Shown in pieces: positions 1-8,668 of a DNA stretch of 59,760 nt. Where the stretch lies: NCBI GenBank assembly GCA_040386195.1, contig JAZKFV010000009.1, positions 1 through 59,760 on the forward strand, written 5' to 3'. Position numbers and translations under genes: made by a program. The number at the start of each line of letters is the position of its first letter. Within the stretch, counting starts at the first letter, position 1. Below the pieces are notes generated by a model, which did not search any database, had not been told where the DNA came from, and saw nothing but the letters and a program-made list of their open reading frames with translations. This DNA is from JAJTCH01 sp040386195 (GTDB lineage: Bacteria; Pseudomonadota; Alphaproteobacteria; Rickettsiales; UBA1997).

Positions 1-68
1 CTCATGAGCCGCACTCAGTTTTGCTTCACGGCGCGCGGCTCATGAGATCCTTCGCTTTGCTCAGGATG
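1..68. repeat. Dispersed palindromic repeat, copy 1
   Basis: This copy carries CTCATGAG twice and the core CCTTCGCTTTGCTCAGGATG, and may be cut by the window edge. Related copies lie at 5972-6029, 13161-13231 and 20564-20660. All sit between genes or at gene ends. The arms can pair because TCATCCTGAGC and GCTCAGGATGA are reverse complements. It behaves like a REP-type element. The exact unit boundaries are my estimate. Confidence 0.7.
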
Positions 69-89
69 ACAAAATTATAAACCTCCCCA

Positions 90-653
90 ATGTTCTTATT
101 AGTTGGCCTAGGAAATCCCGGTTCAAAATATCAATATACTAAACATAATTTTGGCTTTTTATTGGCCGATCAAATTGCTGAATCTTTTAAATTAGAAGCT
201 TTAGGCAATAAATTTGGTGGACAATTTTTCTCTGGCACAATTTCAAATCAAAAAGTTCTACTAGTCAAACCACAAGAATATATGAATAATTCTGGCGATG
301 CAGTTCTAGCCAGCGCCGCTTTTTACAAAATTCCTCCAGAAAAAATTATTGTTTTTCACGATGATTTAGATCTGCAATTAGGCAGAATCAAAGCCAAAAT
401 TGGTGGTGGAAATGCTGGGCATAATGGTTTGAAAGATATTGATGACAAAATAGGCAAAAACTATGTGCGCGTCCGCTTAGGAATTGGCAGGCCGGAGAAT
501 AAGGAATATGAAATTGCTGATTATGTTTTAAGCAAATTCAATAATGATGAATTAAAAAATGTGGCAATTATCAATCAAAAAATCATCAAAATTTTGCCGA
601 TAATTTTGGAAGGAAAGTTAGAAGAATTTATGAATCAATTTGCAATTCAGTAA
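90..653 (+). CDS. pth: Peptidyl-tRNA hydrolase
   Basis: This 187-residue protein has the normal length for bacterial Pth, which cleaves peptidyl-tRNA released by stalled ribosomes and recycles the tRNA. The N-terminal VGLGNPGSKYQYTKHNFGF block holds N9 and the catalytic His19. KPQEYMNNSG holds N66, FHDDLDL holds Asp91, and GGNAGHNG holds N112, matching N10, H20, N68, D93 and N114 of the E. coli enzyme. The ATG at 90 puts this block at the very N-terminus, as the family requires. Its 3' end overlaps the convergent carbonic anhydrase gene by 26 bp. The usual neighbour for 50S protein L25 is not in view, being upstream of the window if present. Confidence 0.97.
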   Translation: MFLLVGLGNPGSKYQYTKHNFGFLLADQIAESFKLEALGNKFGGQFFSGTISNQKVLLVKPQEYMNNSGDAVLASAAFYKIPPEKIIVFHDDLDLQLGRIKAKIGGGNAGHNGLKDIDDKIGKNYVRVRLGIGRPENKEYEIADYVLSKFNNDELKNVAIINQKIIKILPIILEGKLEEFMNQFAIQ

Positions 654-1272
654 AATTTTCAGTCTTAGAATCAAACTCCTCAATAATTCCGCTATCAATA
701 TTAAAATACCAGCTATGCAAAAATAATTCTTTGCTGGCAACTTTTTCTTTGATCCAAGGAAAAGTAAAAAGATTATTCAAAGAGTTGATCAAAGCAAATT
801 TGGCGCAATTGCCAACTTGTTTTTCAATTGATTGATGAGGATAATTTTCTAGAGTTTTTTGCAATGCCGGCTGAGCAATTTCCATCCATCTGCTGATAAA
901 ATTTTCTTCCTGCATTTTACTTGGATCTTGAACCAAAGCCTGAATTCCGCCGCACGAGCTGTGTCCTAAAATTATAATATGTTTGATTCCTAAACTCAAA
1001 ACCGCAAATTCTAAAGCGGCAGAAGTTCCATGATGTCCGCTATCATTTTCATAAGGCGGAACTAGATTGGCAACGTTGCGAACCACAAATAAATCTCCGG
1101 GTTTGCAATTCAAAATAATCGCCGGATCAACTCTGGAATCTGAACAGGCAATCACCAAAATTTTTGGGCTTTGACCGTTTTTTAAATCTTCATAAAGCTG
1201 ATTATCACTTTGAAAATATTTCTGACGAAATTTTTTATAGCCAGCAATTACATATTCCAGATTTTCTGACAT
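628..1272 (-). CDS. Beta-class carbonic anhydrase (first of two)
   Basis: This 214-residue cytoplasmic zinc enzyme interconverts CO2 and bicarbonate. The zinc ligands and the Asp-Arg dyad are visible: CSDSRVDP (C43, D45, R47) and GHSSCGG (H104, C107). There is no signal peptide. The start at 1272 gives MSENLEYVIAGYKKF, a usual N-terminus for the proteobacterial CynT/Can type. It lies one base downstream of the tkt stop on the same strand, so the two are probably co-transcribed. A second, divergent beta carbonic anhydrase lies at 57927-58550 next to a SulP transporter. Confidence 0.95.
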   Translation of the reverse strand: MSENLEYVIAGYKKFRQKYFQSDNQLYEDLKNGQSPKILVIACSDSRVDPAIILNCKPGDLFVVRNVANLVPPYENDSGHHGTSAALEFAVLSLGIKHIIILGHSSCGGIQALVQDPSKMQEENFISRWMEIAQPALQKTLENYPHQSIEKQVGNCAKFALINSLNNLFTFPWIKEKVASKELFLHSWYFNIDSGIIEEFDSKTENFTELQIDS

Positions 1273-1273
1273 T

Positions 1274-3238
1274 TTATTTTTTTAGTTTTCTAGAAATTTT
1301 TTCAACAATATTTTGGGCAGTAATTCCAAAATATTCATATAAATCTTCAGCTTTTGCAGAAGCGCCAAAGCTATTCATGCCCACAAAAATTCCGTTTTCA
1401 CCCAGATATTTTTCCCAACCTTGAGCTAAAGCGGCTTCAACAACAATTTTCAAATTGTTTTTATTGCCCAAAATTTGTTGTTGATATTCTTCACTTTGCG
1501 CGGCGAATAATTCCAAACAAGGTATTGAAACAACTTTGACGGCGATATTTTGTTTGGCTAATTCTTGTTGCGCTTGCACAGCAATTTCAACTTCAGAACC
1601 GGTGGCAATTATTGTTGCTTGCGGTTCGGAGCTGTCAGAAATAATGTAGCCACCTTTAGAAACTGCATCAGAATTGCCATTTAAAAAGGCAATGTTCTGA
1701 CGGCTTAAAACCATTGCTGATGGAGTTTGTTGATGTTTCAACGCTTGCTCATAACAGCCAATTGCTTCCATTAAATCACAAGGTCTGAACACATTAAAAT
1801 TTGGAATAGCACGGAGCATTGCTAAATGCTCAACGGCTTGATGAGTTGGACCATCTTCGCCCAAGCCAATAGAATCATGGGTTAAAACATAAATTACCTG
1901 TTGCTTCATCAAAGCTGAAAGGCGCATTGCTGGTTTCATATAATCGGAGAAAACCAAAAAAGTTCCTGAATAAGGAATAAAACCTTTATGCAGCGCAATG
2001 CCGTTCATCAAAGCCGCCATTGCGTGTTCACGCACGCCGTAATAAATATAACGACCGGAAAAATCATCTTTATTAATTCCTTTGGAAGTGCTTGGCGTTC
2101 TAGTATTGACCGAGCCGGTTAAATCTGCTGAACCGCCAATTAATTCTGGAATTGCCGCGGTTAAAACTTCTAAAACATCGCCGGAAGATTTGCGGCTGGC
2201 TTGTTTTGGTTTATTGGCAAGAACCTTTTGTTTAAGCTCGTCAAGCTGATTTTGAAAATTTGGCAATTGACGATTTTGCAAACGCACAAATTCATTTTTC
2301 AAAGCTGATTTTTGTAAATTTTCTTGCCATCTTTTGTAAGTTTCTTGATTTTTTAATCCAGCTTGACGCCAGAATTTTAGGATTTCTTCCGGCACTTCAA
2401 ATTCACCAAAATTCCAATCGAGATTTTTTCTAGTTAATGCAATTTCTTCTTTTCCAAGTGGCGAACCATGAGCTTTTTCAGAATTGACTTTATTAGGTGA
2501 ACCAAAGCCAATTGAGGTTTTGCAAGAAATCATAATTGGTTTTTGAGCATTTTGCGCTTGACTCAAAGCTTGACGAATTTCTACAAAATTATGTCCGTCA
2601 ACTTCCAAAACCTGCCAGTTGCAAGCCTCAAAACGCAATTTCATATTTTCTGAAGTTGCCAAATTAGTTTTGCCGTCAATTGAAATCGAATTGTTATCCC
2701 AAAGCACAATCAAATTTGACAAGCCCAAATGCCCAGCAATTGAAATTGCTTCTTGCGAGATTCCTTCCATCAAACAGCCATCGCCAGCAATGCAATAAGT
2801 TTTGTGATTCACCAAATCATTAAACCTGGCATTTAACATTCTTTCCGCCAAAGCCATGCCAACCGCGTTGGCAATGCCTTGCCCCAGTGGGCCAGTTGTG
2901 GTTTCAGTTGCCAAAAATTCACCAAATTCCGGATGACCCGCAGTTTTGCTGTGTAATTGGCGGAAATTTTTTAGATCATCCAAAGTGATATCTTTATAAC
3001 CGACCAAATAAAACAAAGAATAAAGCAGCATTGAGCCGTGCCCCGCCGATAAAATAAAGCGATCACGATCCGCCCAATTTGCGTCATTTGGATTAAATTT
3101 TAGGAATTCAGAAAATAAAATTGTGGCAACATCCGCCATTCCCATCGGCATTCCCGGATGCCCAGAATTAGCGCGCTCAACAGCATCAATTGACAAAAAG
3201 CGGATGGCATTTGCCATTAATTTTAAATTGTTGGTCAT
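1274..3238 (-). CDS. tkt: Transketolase
   Basis: This 654-residue thiamine-diphosphate enzyme moves two-carbon units in the non-oxidative pentose phosphate pathway. Visible family blocks in order are SGHPGMPMGMA near residue 26, AGHGSMLLYSL, GPLGQGIANAVG, the ThDP/Mg motif AGDGCLMEGISQEA near residue 150, HGSPLGKEE, and the pyrimidine-domain block GLGEDGPTHQAVEHL near 458. Its length is typical. The ATG at 3238 follows the toxin gene (start 3532, end 3242) by three bases on the same strand, so a toxin-antitoxin pair sits immediately upstream. The carbonic anhydrase follows directly. Confidence 0.97.
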   Translation of the reverse strand: MTNNLKLMANAIRFLSIDAVERANSGHPGMPMGMADVATILFSEFLKFNPNDANWADRDRFILSAGHGSMLLYSLFYLVGYKDITLDDLKNFRQLHSKTAGHPEFGEFLATETTTGPLGQGIANAVGMALAERMLNARFNDLVNHKTYCIAGDGCLMEGISQEAISIAGHLGLSNLIVLWDNNSISIDGKTNLATSENMKLRFEACNWQVLEVDGHNFVEIRQALSQAQNAQKPIMISCKTSIGFGSPNKVNSEKAHGSPLGKEEIALTRKNLDWNFGEFEVPEEILKFWRQAGLKNQETYKRWQENLQKSALKNEFVRLQNRQLPNFQNQLDELKQKVLANKPKQASRKSSGDVLEVLTAAIPELIGGSADLTGSVNTRTPSTSKGINKDDFSGRYIYYGVREHAMAALMNGIALHKGFIPYSGTFLVFSDYMKPAMRLSALMKQQVIYVLTHDSIGLGEDGPTHQAVEHLAMLRAIPNFNVFRPCDLMEAIGCYEQALKHQQTPSAMVLSRQNIAFLNGNSDAVSKGGYIISDSSEPQATIIATGSEVEIAVQAQQELAKQNIAVKVVSIPCLELFAAQSEEYQQQILGNKNNLKIVVEAALAQGWEKYLGENGIFVGMNSFGASAKAEDLYEYFGITAQNIVEKISRKLKK

Positions 3239-3241
3239 GAT

Positions 3242-3532
3242 TTAGATAAAGTTTTGATAAGATGTATAGTTTGAGCTGTGAACAATGTGGAGGATGACAA
3301 TTTCTTTTTCTGATTCTGCAATATCGTAGAAAATTAAATAGTTTTTGTAAATTGAGTAATAAAAATCTTTACATTTCAAACCAGATTTAGGGTAAATGGA
3401 AATTTTTCTACTAAAATTAGTCAACATTTCCTGAGTAAAACTAATAGCCCGATATGGATTATCTAAGGCGATATAATCTCTTATATTTGATAAATCTTGT
3501 TTTGCTTTTTTAAGAATTCTAATTCGATACAT
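3242..3532 (-). CDS. ParE/RelE-superfamily toxin
   Basis: This 96-residue basic protein starts MYRIRILKKAKQDL and contains NIRDYIALDNPYRAISF followed by a C-terminal hydrophobic strand (KNYLIFYDI) and VILHIVHSS. These are hallmarks of the ParE branch of the RelE/ParE toxin fold. Known ParE proteins poison DNA gyrase, and RelE members cleave mRNA. Which activity applies here cannot be told from sequence. It follows its presumed antitoxin gene by 22 bp on the same strand. Confidence 0.85.
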   Translation of the reverse strand: MYRIRILKKAKQDLSNIRDYIALDNPYRAISFTQEMLTNFSRKISIYPKSGLKCKDFYYSIYKNYLIFYDIAESEKEIVILHIVHSSNYTSYQNFI

Positions 3533-3554
3533 TTGTGGTGATCAAATGATAATT

Positions 3555-3797
3555 TTAGTGATTATGAGATAATAATTTTTTAGAGGATTCTAAAACATAA
3601 TTTTCAATCCATTGATCATCTAATGTTTCATATCGACCCTTTTTATAATCTTCTCTAGCCTCCTTAATATTTCTATCCAACCGCATTTCTGCTAGCTTGG
3701 AGGCAAGTTGTTTTTGGGCTTCCTCAATTGAAGAACAAACACCGGCTTTAACTTGTTGTTTTAAAAAATTATTGATTGTCGTAGCTGAAATTGACAT
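3555..3797 (-). CDS. ParD-like antitoxin
   Basis: This 80-residue protein reads like a ParD-type antitoxin. It has a short N-terminal strand (MSISATTINNFL) and a helix (QKQLASKLAEMRLDRNI), followed by an acidic tail with DDQWIENYV that would wrap the toxin. The toxin gene is directly downstream. Such antitoxins are DNA-binding ribbon-helix-helix dimers that usually repress their own operon. The fold is inferred from general pattern and from gene order, not from a diagnostic motif. Confidence 0.75.
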   Translation of the reverse strand: MSISATTINNFLKQQVKAGVCSSIEEAQKQLASKLAEMRLDRNIKEAREDYKKGRYETLDDQWIENYVLESSKKLLSHNH

Positions 3798-3893
3798 AAA
3801 ACAATTTGACTTAATTGAGATTTTAAAGAGAATTTTGCCGACCTTTGAATCCCCGAATAATATTCACCCCTTTTTAAGAATAAAGTTTTAATT

Positions 3894-4667
3894 ATGTTTT
3901 TAACCAAACCAAAAAATCGTGGTTATATGCCTTTAATTGGGCTTTTGCCAAATATTGTCACCATCATTGGTTTATGCGCCGGGCTTTCAGCGATTCGCTT
4001 CGCCATTGAAGGTGATTGGCTAAAATCAGTTTCACTACTTTTATTCGCCGGTTTTTTAGATGGAATTGATGGTCGTTTAGCCAGGTTTTTAAACACCGCC
4101 AGCGACTTTGGTGCTCAGCTCGATTCACTAATTGACTTTGTCAATTTTGGTGTTGTGCCCGGATTTATAATTTATATGTGGGTCAATACTGATGCTGATG
4201 TTTATGGTTTTGATTGGGGATTGGTTTTGTTTTTCTCAATCTGCATGTCATTGCGCTTAGCAAGATTCAACGTTGCTTTGCACAAAGAAGTTAAAAATCC
4301 AGCCAAACATCAAGCTCTGGCAAAATATTTTTTCCAAGGCATTCCAGCCCCATGTGGCGCAGCTATGGCAATGTTGCCTTTGGTTTTATTTTTTGAATTT
4401 GGTGATGGTTATTTTTTCACCGATCCAAAAATTGTTTTGTCATATTGTTTTGGTTTGGCAGTTTTGGTTGCCAGCACTATTCCAACTATTTCAATCAAAA
4501 AAATTCCGGTGAAAAATGAGTTTGTTTATTTAACTTTATTGGTTTTGGGTTTAATTGCAGTTGGCTTGGTAATCAAGCCGTGGTTGACTTTAGCCATTGT
4601 TGGTGTTGTCTATGCAATTTCAATCCCAATTACTACTTTCTTTTATCTAAAAATTAAATATTCATAG
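3894..4667 (+). CDS. pssA: CDP-diacylglycerol-serine O-phosphatidyltransferase
   Basis: This 257-residue integral membrane enzyme makes phosphatidylserine, the precursor of phosphatidylethanolamine. The complete CDP-alcohol phosphotransferase signature is present: D56-x2-D59-G60-x2-A63-R64-x8-G73-x3-D77-x3-D81 (DGIDGRLARFLN then GAQLDSLID). Several hydrophobic segments follow, the last ones being VLSYCFGLAVLVAS and LTLLVLGLIAVGLVI. It begins with ATG at 3894, where a charged N-terminus (MFLTKPKNRGY) precedes the first membrane helix. A psd gene often precedes pssA but is absent here. aroQ follows after three bases. Confidence 0.94.
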   Translation: MFLTKPKNRGYMPLIGLLPNIVTIIGLCAGLSAIRFAIEGDWLKSVSLLLFAGFLDGIDGRLARFLNTASDFGAQLDSLIDFVNFGVVPGFIIYMWVNTDADVYGFDWGLVLFFSICMSLRLARFNVALHKEVKNPAKHQALAKYFFQGIPAPCGAAMAMLPLVLFFEFGDGYFFTDPKIVLSYCFGLAVLVASTIPTISIKKIPVKNEFVYLTLLVLGLIAVGLVIKPWLTLAIVGVVYAISIPITTFFYLKIKYS

Positions 4668-4670
4668 GTT

Positions 4671-5114
4671 ATGACTAAAAAGAAAATCTTAATTTTAAAT
4701 GGTCCAAATCTTAATTTACTTGCCAAAAGAGATACAAAAATTTATGGCGGTGGAACTTTAGAAAAAGCCAAAGCTGATTGTTTGCAACTCGCCAAAGAAC
4801 TCGGATTGGAAATTGATTTTAGACAGAGTAATTTTGAAGGTGAAATTGTTGAACAAATTGGGCAAGCGATTGAAAAGTTTGACGGTATCATCATCAACGC
4901 TGCCGCTTACACTCACACTTCAATTGCCATTCGCGACGCTTTAGAAATGTTTGGCGGTGCCAAAGTGGAATTGCATATTTCTAATATTTTTAAAAGAGAA
5001 GAATTTCGTCAAACTTCGTTTTTATCTGATGTTGTCGATGCGGTAATTTCAGGATTTGGAATTGATGGCTATACTTTGGCGCTACTTGGAATTCACAATT
5101 TGATTGGCGAGTAA
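4671..5114 (+). CDS. aroQ: 3-dehydroquinate dehydratase, type II
   Basis: This 147-residue enzyme carries out the third step of the shikimate pathway, converting 3-dehydroquinate to 3-dehydroshikimate. The type II blocks are clear: LNGPNLNLLAKRD, the catalytic Tyr25 on the flexible loop (DTKIYGG), QSNFEGEIVEQI, INAAAYTHTSIAIRDAL, and ELHISN with the catalytic His. Its length is typical for the dodecameric AroQ. It lies three bases behind pssA and is presumably co-transcribed with it. It converges on mreC with a 7-bp gap. Confidence 0.97.
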   Translation: MTKKKILILNGPNLNLLAKRDTKIYGGGTLEKAKADCLQLAKELGLEIDFRQSNFEGEIVEQIGQAIEKFDGIIINAAAYTHTSIAIRDALEMFGGAKVELHISNIFKREEFRQTSFLSDVVDAVISGFGIDGYTLALLGIHNLIGE

Positions 5115-5121
5115 AACACTT

Positions 5122-5964
5122 TTAATAATTTACCACACTAACCACATCAAGATTCTTCACATTCTCAATCATCTCCACCGCCGCATATCCTTTATCAACC
5201 TTAGTAATCACCCCAACCAAAAGCCCTGGCGGCATTGAATCGCCATCTCCGGAAGTGAAAACCATATCACCAACAGTAATGTGGTGGGTTCTTTCCAAAT
5301 AGAGAATTTCCATCACATTAGTATTATTTCCGGCCAAAACTCCTTTGGTTCTAGCTCCAGAAACAATTACCGGAATTCGCGAATTAATATCAGTAGCGAG
5401 CAGAACTCGTGATTTGCTGGCGCTAACCTGCTCAACCCTGCCAATCAAAGCATTATTGCCGGTGACAATATCGTCTTCTTTAACACCTTGATTTTCACCC
5501 GCATCAATAAAAACATTATGGCTGTAGGTTTGATAAGGATGAGCAATTAAGCGCGCGACTAGAAATTTGGTGCTGCGCAGACCAATATATTTAAGGATTT
5601 CTTTGAGTTGTTTATTTTCCTGATGAATATTGAGGCTCTTGATATAAAGCGATTTAAGCTGTTCATTTTCTTTAATCAAAATCGCATTACGATTGCGCGC
5701 ATCAATCAATTCTTGAAAATCAATAGTAGTATTTACAATCGCATTCAAAGGCATTGAAACCACACGAGCAATTGGCATTGAAGATTCAACAATTGCCATA
5801 GTGATATTGTCAGTAATCGGCGGGCTGATTTTGGAAGTACCAATTAAAACTAGGCATAGAAGAGAAAAAAGCGGAGTTTCAATCCGCCCAAAAACGCGAC
5901 TAACATTGTGATAAACGAAAAAGTTAGCCTTGGGTTTTTTATATTCTAAATAATTTTTGAACAT
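5122..5964 (-). CDS. mreC: Rod-shape determining protein MreC
   Basis: This 280-residue protein has one N-terminal membrane segment (near LFSLLCLVLIGTS), then a coiled-coil stretch (LIDARNRNAILIKENEQL) and a periplasmic beta domain. The family sequences ARLIAHPYQTYSHNVFID and VTGNNALIGRVEQV are present. MreC links the cytoplasmic MreB filaments to the elongasome peptidoglycan synthases. It is downstream of mreB on the same strand, separated by a palindromic repeat. mreD is not found after it, because the gene runs into convergent aroQ. Confidence 0.95.
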   Translation of the reverse strand: MFKNYLEYKKPKANFFVYHNVSRVFGRIETPLFSLLCLVLIGTSKISPPITDNITMAIVESSMPIARVVSMPLNAIVNTTIDFQELIDARNRNAILIKENEQLKSLYIKSLNIHQENKQLKEILKYIGLRSTKFLVARLIAHPYQTYSHNVFIDAGENQGVKEDDIVTGNNALIGRVEQVSASKSRVLLATDINSRIPVIVSGARTKGVLAGNNTNVMEILYLERTHHITVGDMVFTSGDGDSMPPGLLVGVITKVDKGYAAVEMIENVKNLDVVSVVNY

Positions 5965-5971
5965 TTTAAAT

Positions 5972-6029
5972 TGTCATGTTAAACGCAGTGAAACACCTCA
6001 TGAGATCCTTCGCTTCGCTCAGGATGACA
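5972..6029. repeat. Dispersed palindromic repeat, copy 2
   Basis: This element lies between mreB and mreC. Its right arm, CCTTCGCTTCGCTCAGGATG, is the consensus. Its left arm (TGTCATGTTAAACGCAGTG) has diverged from the TGTCATCCTGAGCGCAGCG seen in other copies, so pairing is weaker here. The central CTCATGAG palindrome is intact. It would be transcribed within the mreBC message. Confidence 0.7.
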
Positions 6030-6036
6030 TATTGTT

Positions 6037-7077
6037 TTAGTCTTGTCTGAATAAAACTGCTCTGAACATTTTCATATTTTCAAGAACTTTTCCGCAACCG
6101 TTAACCACACAAAGCAAAGGATTTTCAGCCGCAAAAACTGGCAAACCAGTTGCTTGACGAATTACATAATCAAGATTTTTAAGCAAAGCGCCGCCGCCAC
6201 TTAGAACAATTCCTTTTTCAACAATATCGCTTGATAATTCCGGTGGAGTGCATTCTAAAGCAACTTTGATCGCATTAACAATTTGTTCAACTGGCTCCAT
6301 CAAACTTTCAGCGATTTGTCTTTCGGTTAAAATCATTTCTTTAGGAATGCCGCTGGCTAAATCACGACCTTTAACTTCAATAGTCAAACCGTCGCCTTCT
6401 TCTGGCGGGCAAGCAGCGCCGATATTTTTTTTGATGCGCTCAGCAGTTGATTCGCCGATTAACAAATTGTGATAACGTCTGATATAGGCAATAATTGCAT
6501 CATCCATTTTATCGCCACCAACCCGCACTGATCTTGAATAAACGATACCACCCAAAGATAAAATTCCCACTTCGGTTGTTCCGCCGCCAATATCAACAAT
6601 CATTGATCCAGTTGGCTCGGTGACTGGCAAATTAGCGCCAATTGCCGCCGCCATTGGCTCTTCGATTAGAAAAACTTCATTAGCACCAGCGCCTTCTGCA
6701 GCGTCTTGAATAGCGCGTCTTTCTACTGGAGTTGAGCCAGATGGAACGCAAATAATAATGGTTGGTCCAAGCCAGCTTCTAGTTTGATTAACTTCGCGGA
6801 TAAAATGTTTAATCATTTCTGCCGCAACTCTAAAATCAGCAATAACGCCGTCTTTTAAAGGGCGAATCGCGTCAATTTTAGCCGGCGTTCTGCCCAACAT
6901 CATTTTGGCAGTATTACCAAAAGCGCAGGGAACCATTTTGCCATTTTCATGCATAATTGCCACAACTGAAGGTTCGTTCAAAACCACGCCTTGTCCACGG
7001 GCATAAACCAATGTATTAGCAGTGCCAAGGTCAATGGCGATATCACGAGAAGTGACTGAGAAGAGTTTTCCGAACAT
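6037..7077 (-). CDS. mreB: Rod-shape determining actin homologue MreB
   Basis: This 346-residue actin-like ATPase forms membrane-associated filaments that organise lateral wall synthesis. Actin-superfamily blocks are visible: the phosphate 1 loop DLGTANTLVYARG near residue 17, phosphate 2 loop DIGGGTTEVGILSLGG near 163, and the adenosine block IVLSGGGALLKNLD near 288. Length is typical. Its ATG overlaps the leuA stop codon by one base (TAATG), which indicates translational coupling with leuA. Confidence 0.97.
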   Translation of the reverse strand: MFGKLFSVTSRDIAIDLGTANTLVYARGQGVVLNEPSVVAIMHENGKMVPCAFGNTAKMMLGRTPAKIDAIRPLKDGVIADFRVAAEMIKHFIREVNQTRSWLGPTIIICVPSGSTPVERRAIQDAAEGAGANEVFLIEEPMAAAIGANLPVTEPTGSMIVDIGGGTTEVGILSLGGIVYSRSVRVGGDKMDDAIIAYIRRYHNLLIGESTAERIKKNIGAACPPEEGDGLTIEVKGRDLASGIPKEMILTERQIAESLMEPVEQIVNAIKVALECTPPELSSDIVEKGIVLSGGGALLKNLDYVIRQATGLPVFAAENPLLCVVNGCGKVLENMKMFRAVLFRQD

Positions 7078-8594
7078 TATTTTTTATTTAAACAGTTAAT
7101 ATAAGCCAAAGCCGAAGCCAGTAAAACATTAAGGTCAGAGGTGCTGCAAGTGATAGTTTTTGTTTCATTTCTCAAACGCACTGTTGCGGTTGCTTGAGAA
7201 TCGGTGCCACCAGTTACAGCGCTAATCTGATATAATTCTAAAATTTCATTATGGGGAATAAGATTTCTGATCGCTTTAAAAATCGTATCAACCGGACCAT
7301 TATTTGAGACAACATTAGTCATCATTTCTTTACCGTCAATGCTGATTTTCAAATCAACTTCGGAATTTTCAGGAGTTGATTTAACTTGCAAATCAAGCAA
7401 TTGGTATTTGGCCTGATTTCCCAAAGCTCCATCATCAACCAAAGCAATAATATCTTCATCAACAATTTCTTTTTTGCGGTCAGCCAAATCTTTGAATTTA
7501 GCAAAAACATTTTCCAAAGCATTATGCCCCAAATCATATCCTAATTGATTCAAACGATCTTTAAATGCCGCGCGCCCAGAATGTTTGCCTAAAATCAAAG
7601 AGGATTTTTCCAGCCCAATTGATTCTGGCGTCATAATTTCGTAGGTGTTGCGATTCTTCAACATTCCATCTTGATGAATGCCACTTTCATGGGCAAAAGC
7701 ATTGGCGCCAACAATTGCTTTGTTATATTGCACCGCAAAGCCAGTGGCGTTAGAAACTAATTTAGAAGCGCGAGAAATTAAGGTGGTGTCGATATTGGTA
7801 GAAAAATTATAAAAATCGTTTCTGGTTTTAATTGCCATAACAATTTCTTCCAAAGCCGCATTTCCTGCCCGCTCGCCAATGCCGTTGATAGTGCATTCAA
7901 CCTGTCTTGCGCCCGCTCTGATTGCCGATAAAGAATTGGCAACTGCCAAACCTAAATCGTTGTGACAATGGGTTGAAATGATGGCTTTGTCGATATTACT
8001 AACGTTATTTCTGATGTTAGAAATTAAATCAAAATATTCTTCCGGAGTTGTATAACCAACCGTATCGGGAATGTTAATCGTGGTTGCGCCGGCTTTGATA
8101 GCAGTTTCAATGGCTTTATATAAAAAATCTAATTCACTTCTAGTTCCATCTTCACAAGACCAATCAACATCGCCGCACAAACTTTTTGCCAAAGCAACGC
8201 TGTCGGTAATTGCTTGCAAAACTTGATTCTCATCCATCTTCAATTTGAATTGCATATGAATTGGACTAGTGGCGATGAAGGTGTGAATTCTGGGTTGCGC
8301 TGCTGGTTTGATGGCTTCAAAAGTTCTTCTAATATCGCCTTCCTTCGCCCGCGCCAAACCGCAAATAACTGAATCTTTAACAATTTTGGCAATTTGATGA
8401 ACCGCATCAAAATCACCTTGAGACGCAATTGGAAAACCCGCTTCAATCACATCCACGCCCATTTTTTCCAATAATTTTGCCACCGCCAATTTTTCTTCCA
8501 AGTTCATGGTTGCGCCTGGGGCTTGTTCGCCGTCGCGCAAAGTGGTGTCAAAAATTATGATTTTTTCTAAAATTTGATTTTTAGCAGATTGCAT
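7077..8594 (-). CDS. leuA: 2-isopropylmalate synthase
   Basis: This 505-residue enzyme condenses acetyl-CoA with 2-oxoisovalerate at the entry of leucine synthesis. The N-terminal TIM barrel carries DTTLRDGEQAPGATM near residue 16 and the metal-binding STHCHNDLGLAVANS near 207. The C-terminal LeuA allosteric domain is present (ALVDDGALGNQAKY, then VTGGTDSQATATVRL), so leucine feedback control is expected. The start at 8594 is preceded by an AT-rich gap with no other gene. The other leu genes are not nearby, and the coupling to mreB is unusual. Confidence 0.97.
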   Translation of the reverse strand: MQSAKNQILEKIIIFDTTLRDGEQAPGATMNLEEKLAVAKLLEKMGVDVIEAGFPIASQGDFDAVHQIAKIVKDSVICGLARAKEGDIRRTFEAIKPAAQPRIHTFIATSPIHMQFKLKMDENQVLQAITDSVALAKSLCGDVDWSCEDGTRSELDFLYKAIETAIKAGATTINIPDTVGYTTPEEYFDLISNIRNNVSNIDKAIISTHCHNDLGLAVANSLSAIRAGARQVECTINGIGERAGNAALEEIVMAIKTRNDFYNFSTNIDTTLISRASKLVSNATGFAVQYNKAIVGANAFAHESGIHQDGMLKNRNTYEIMTPESIGLEKSSLILGKHSGRAAFKDRLNQLGYDLGHNALENVFAKFKDLADRKKEIVDEDIIALVDDGALGNQAKYQLLDLQVKSTPENSEVDLKISIDGKEMMTNVVSNNGPVDTIFKAIRNLIPHNEILELYQISAVTGGTDSQATATVRLRNETKTITCSTSDLNVLLASALAYINCLNKK

Positions 8595-8668
8595 TTTGTG
8601 ATTACAGAAAATAGGCTAAATCGAAGGGTCGAATTCTAAAAAATTAATTGATAATTGCAAACAAAAAT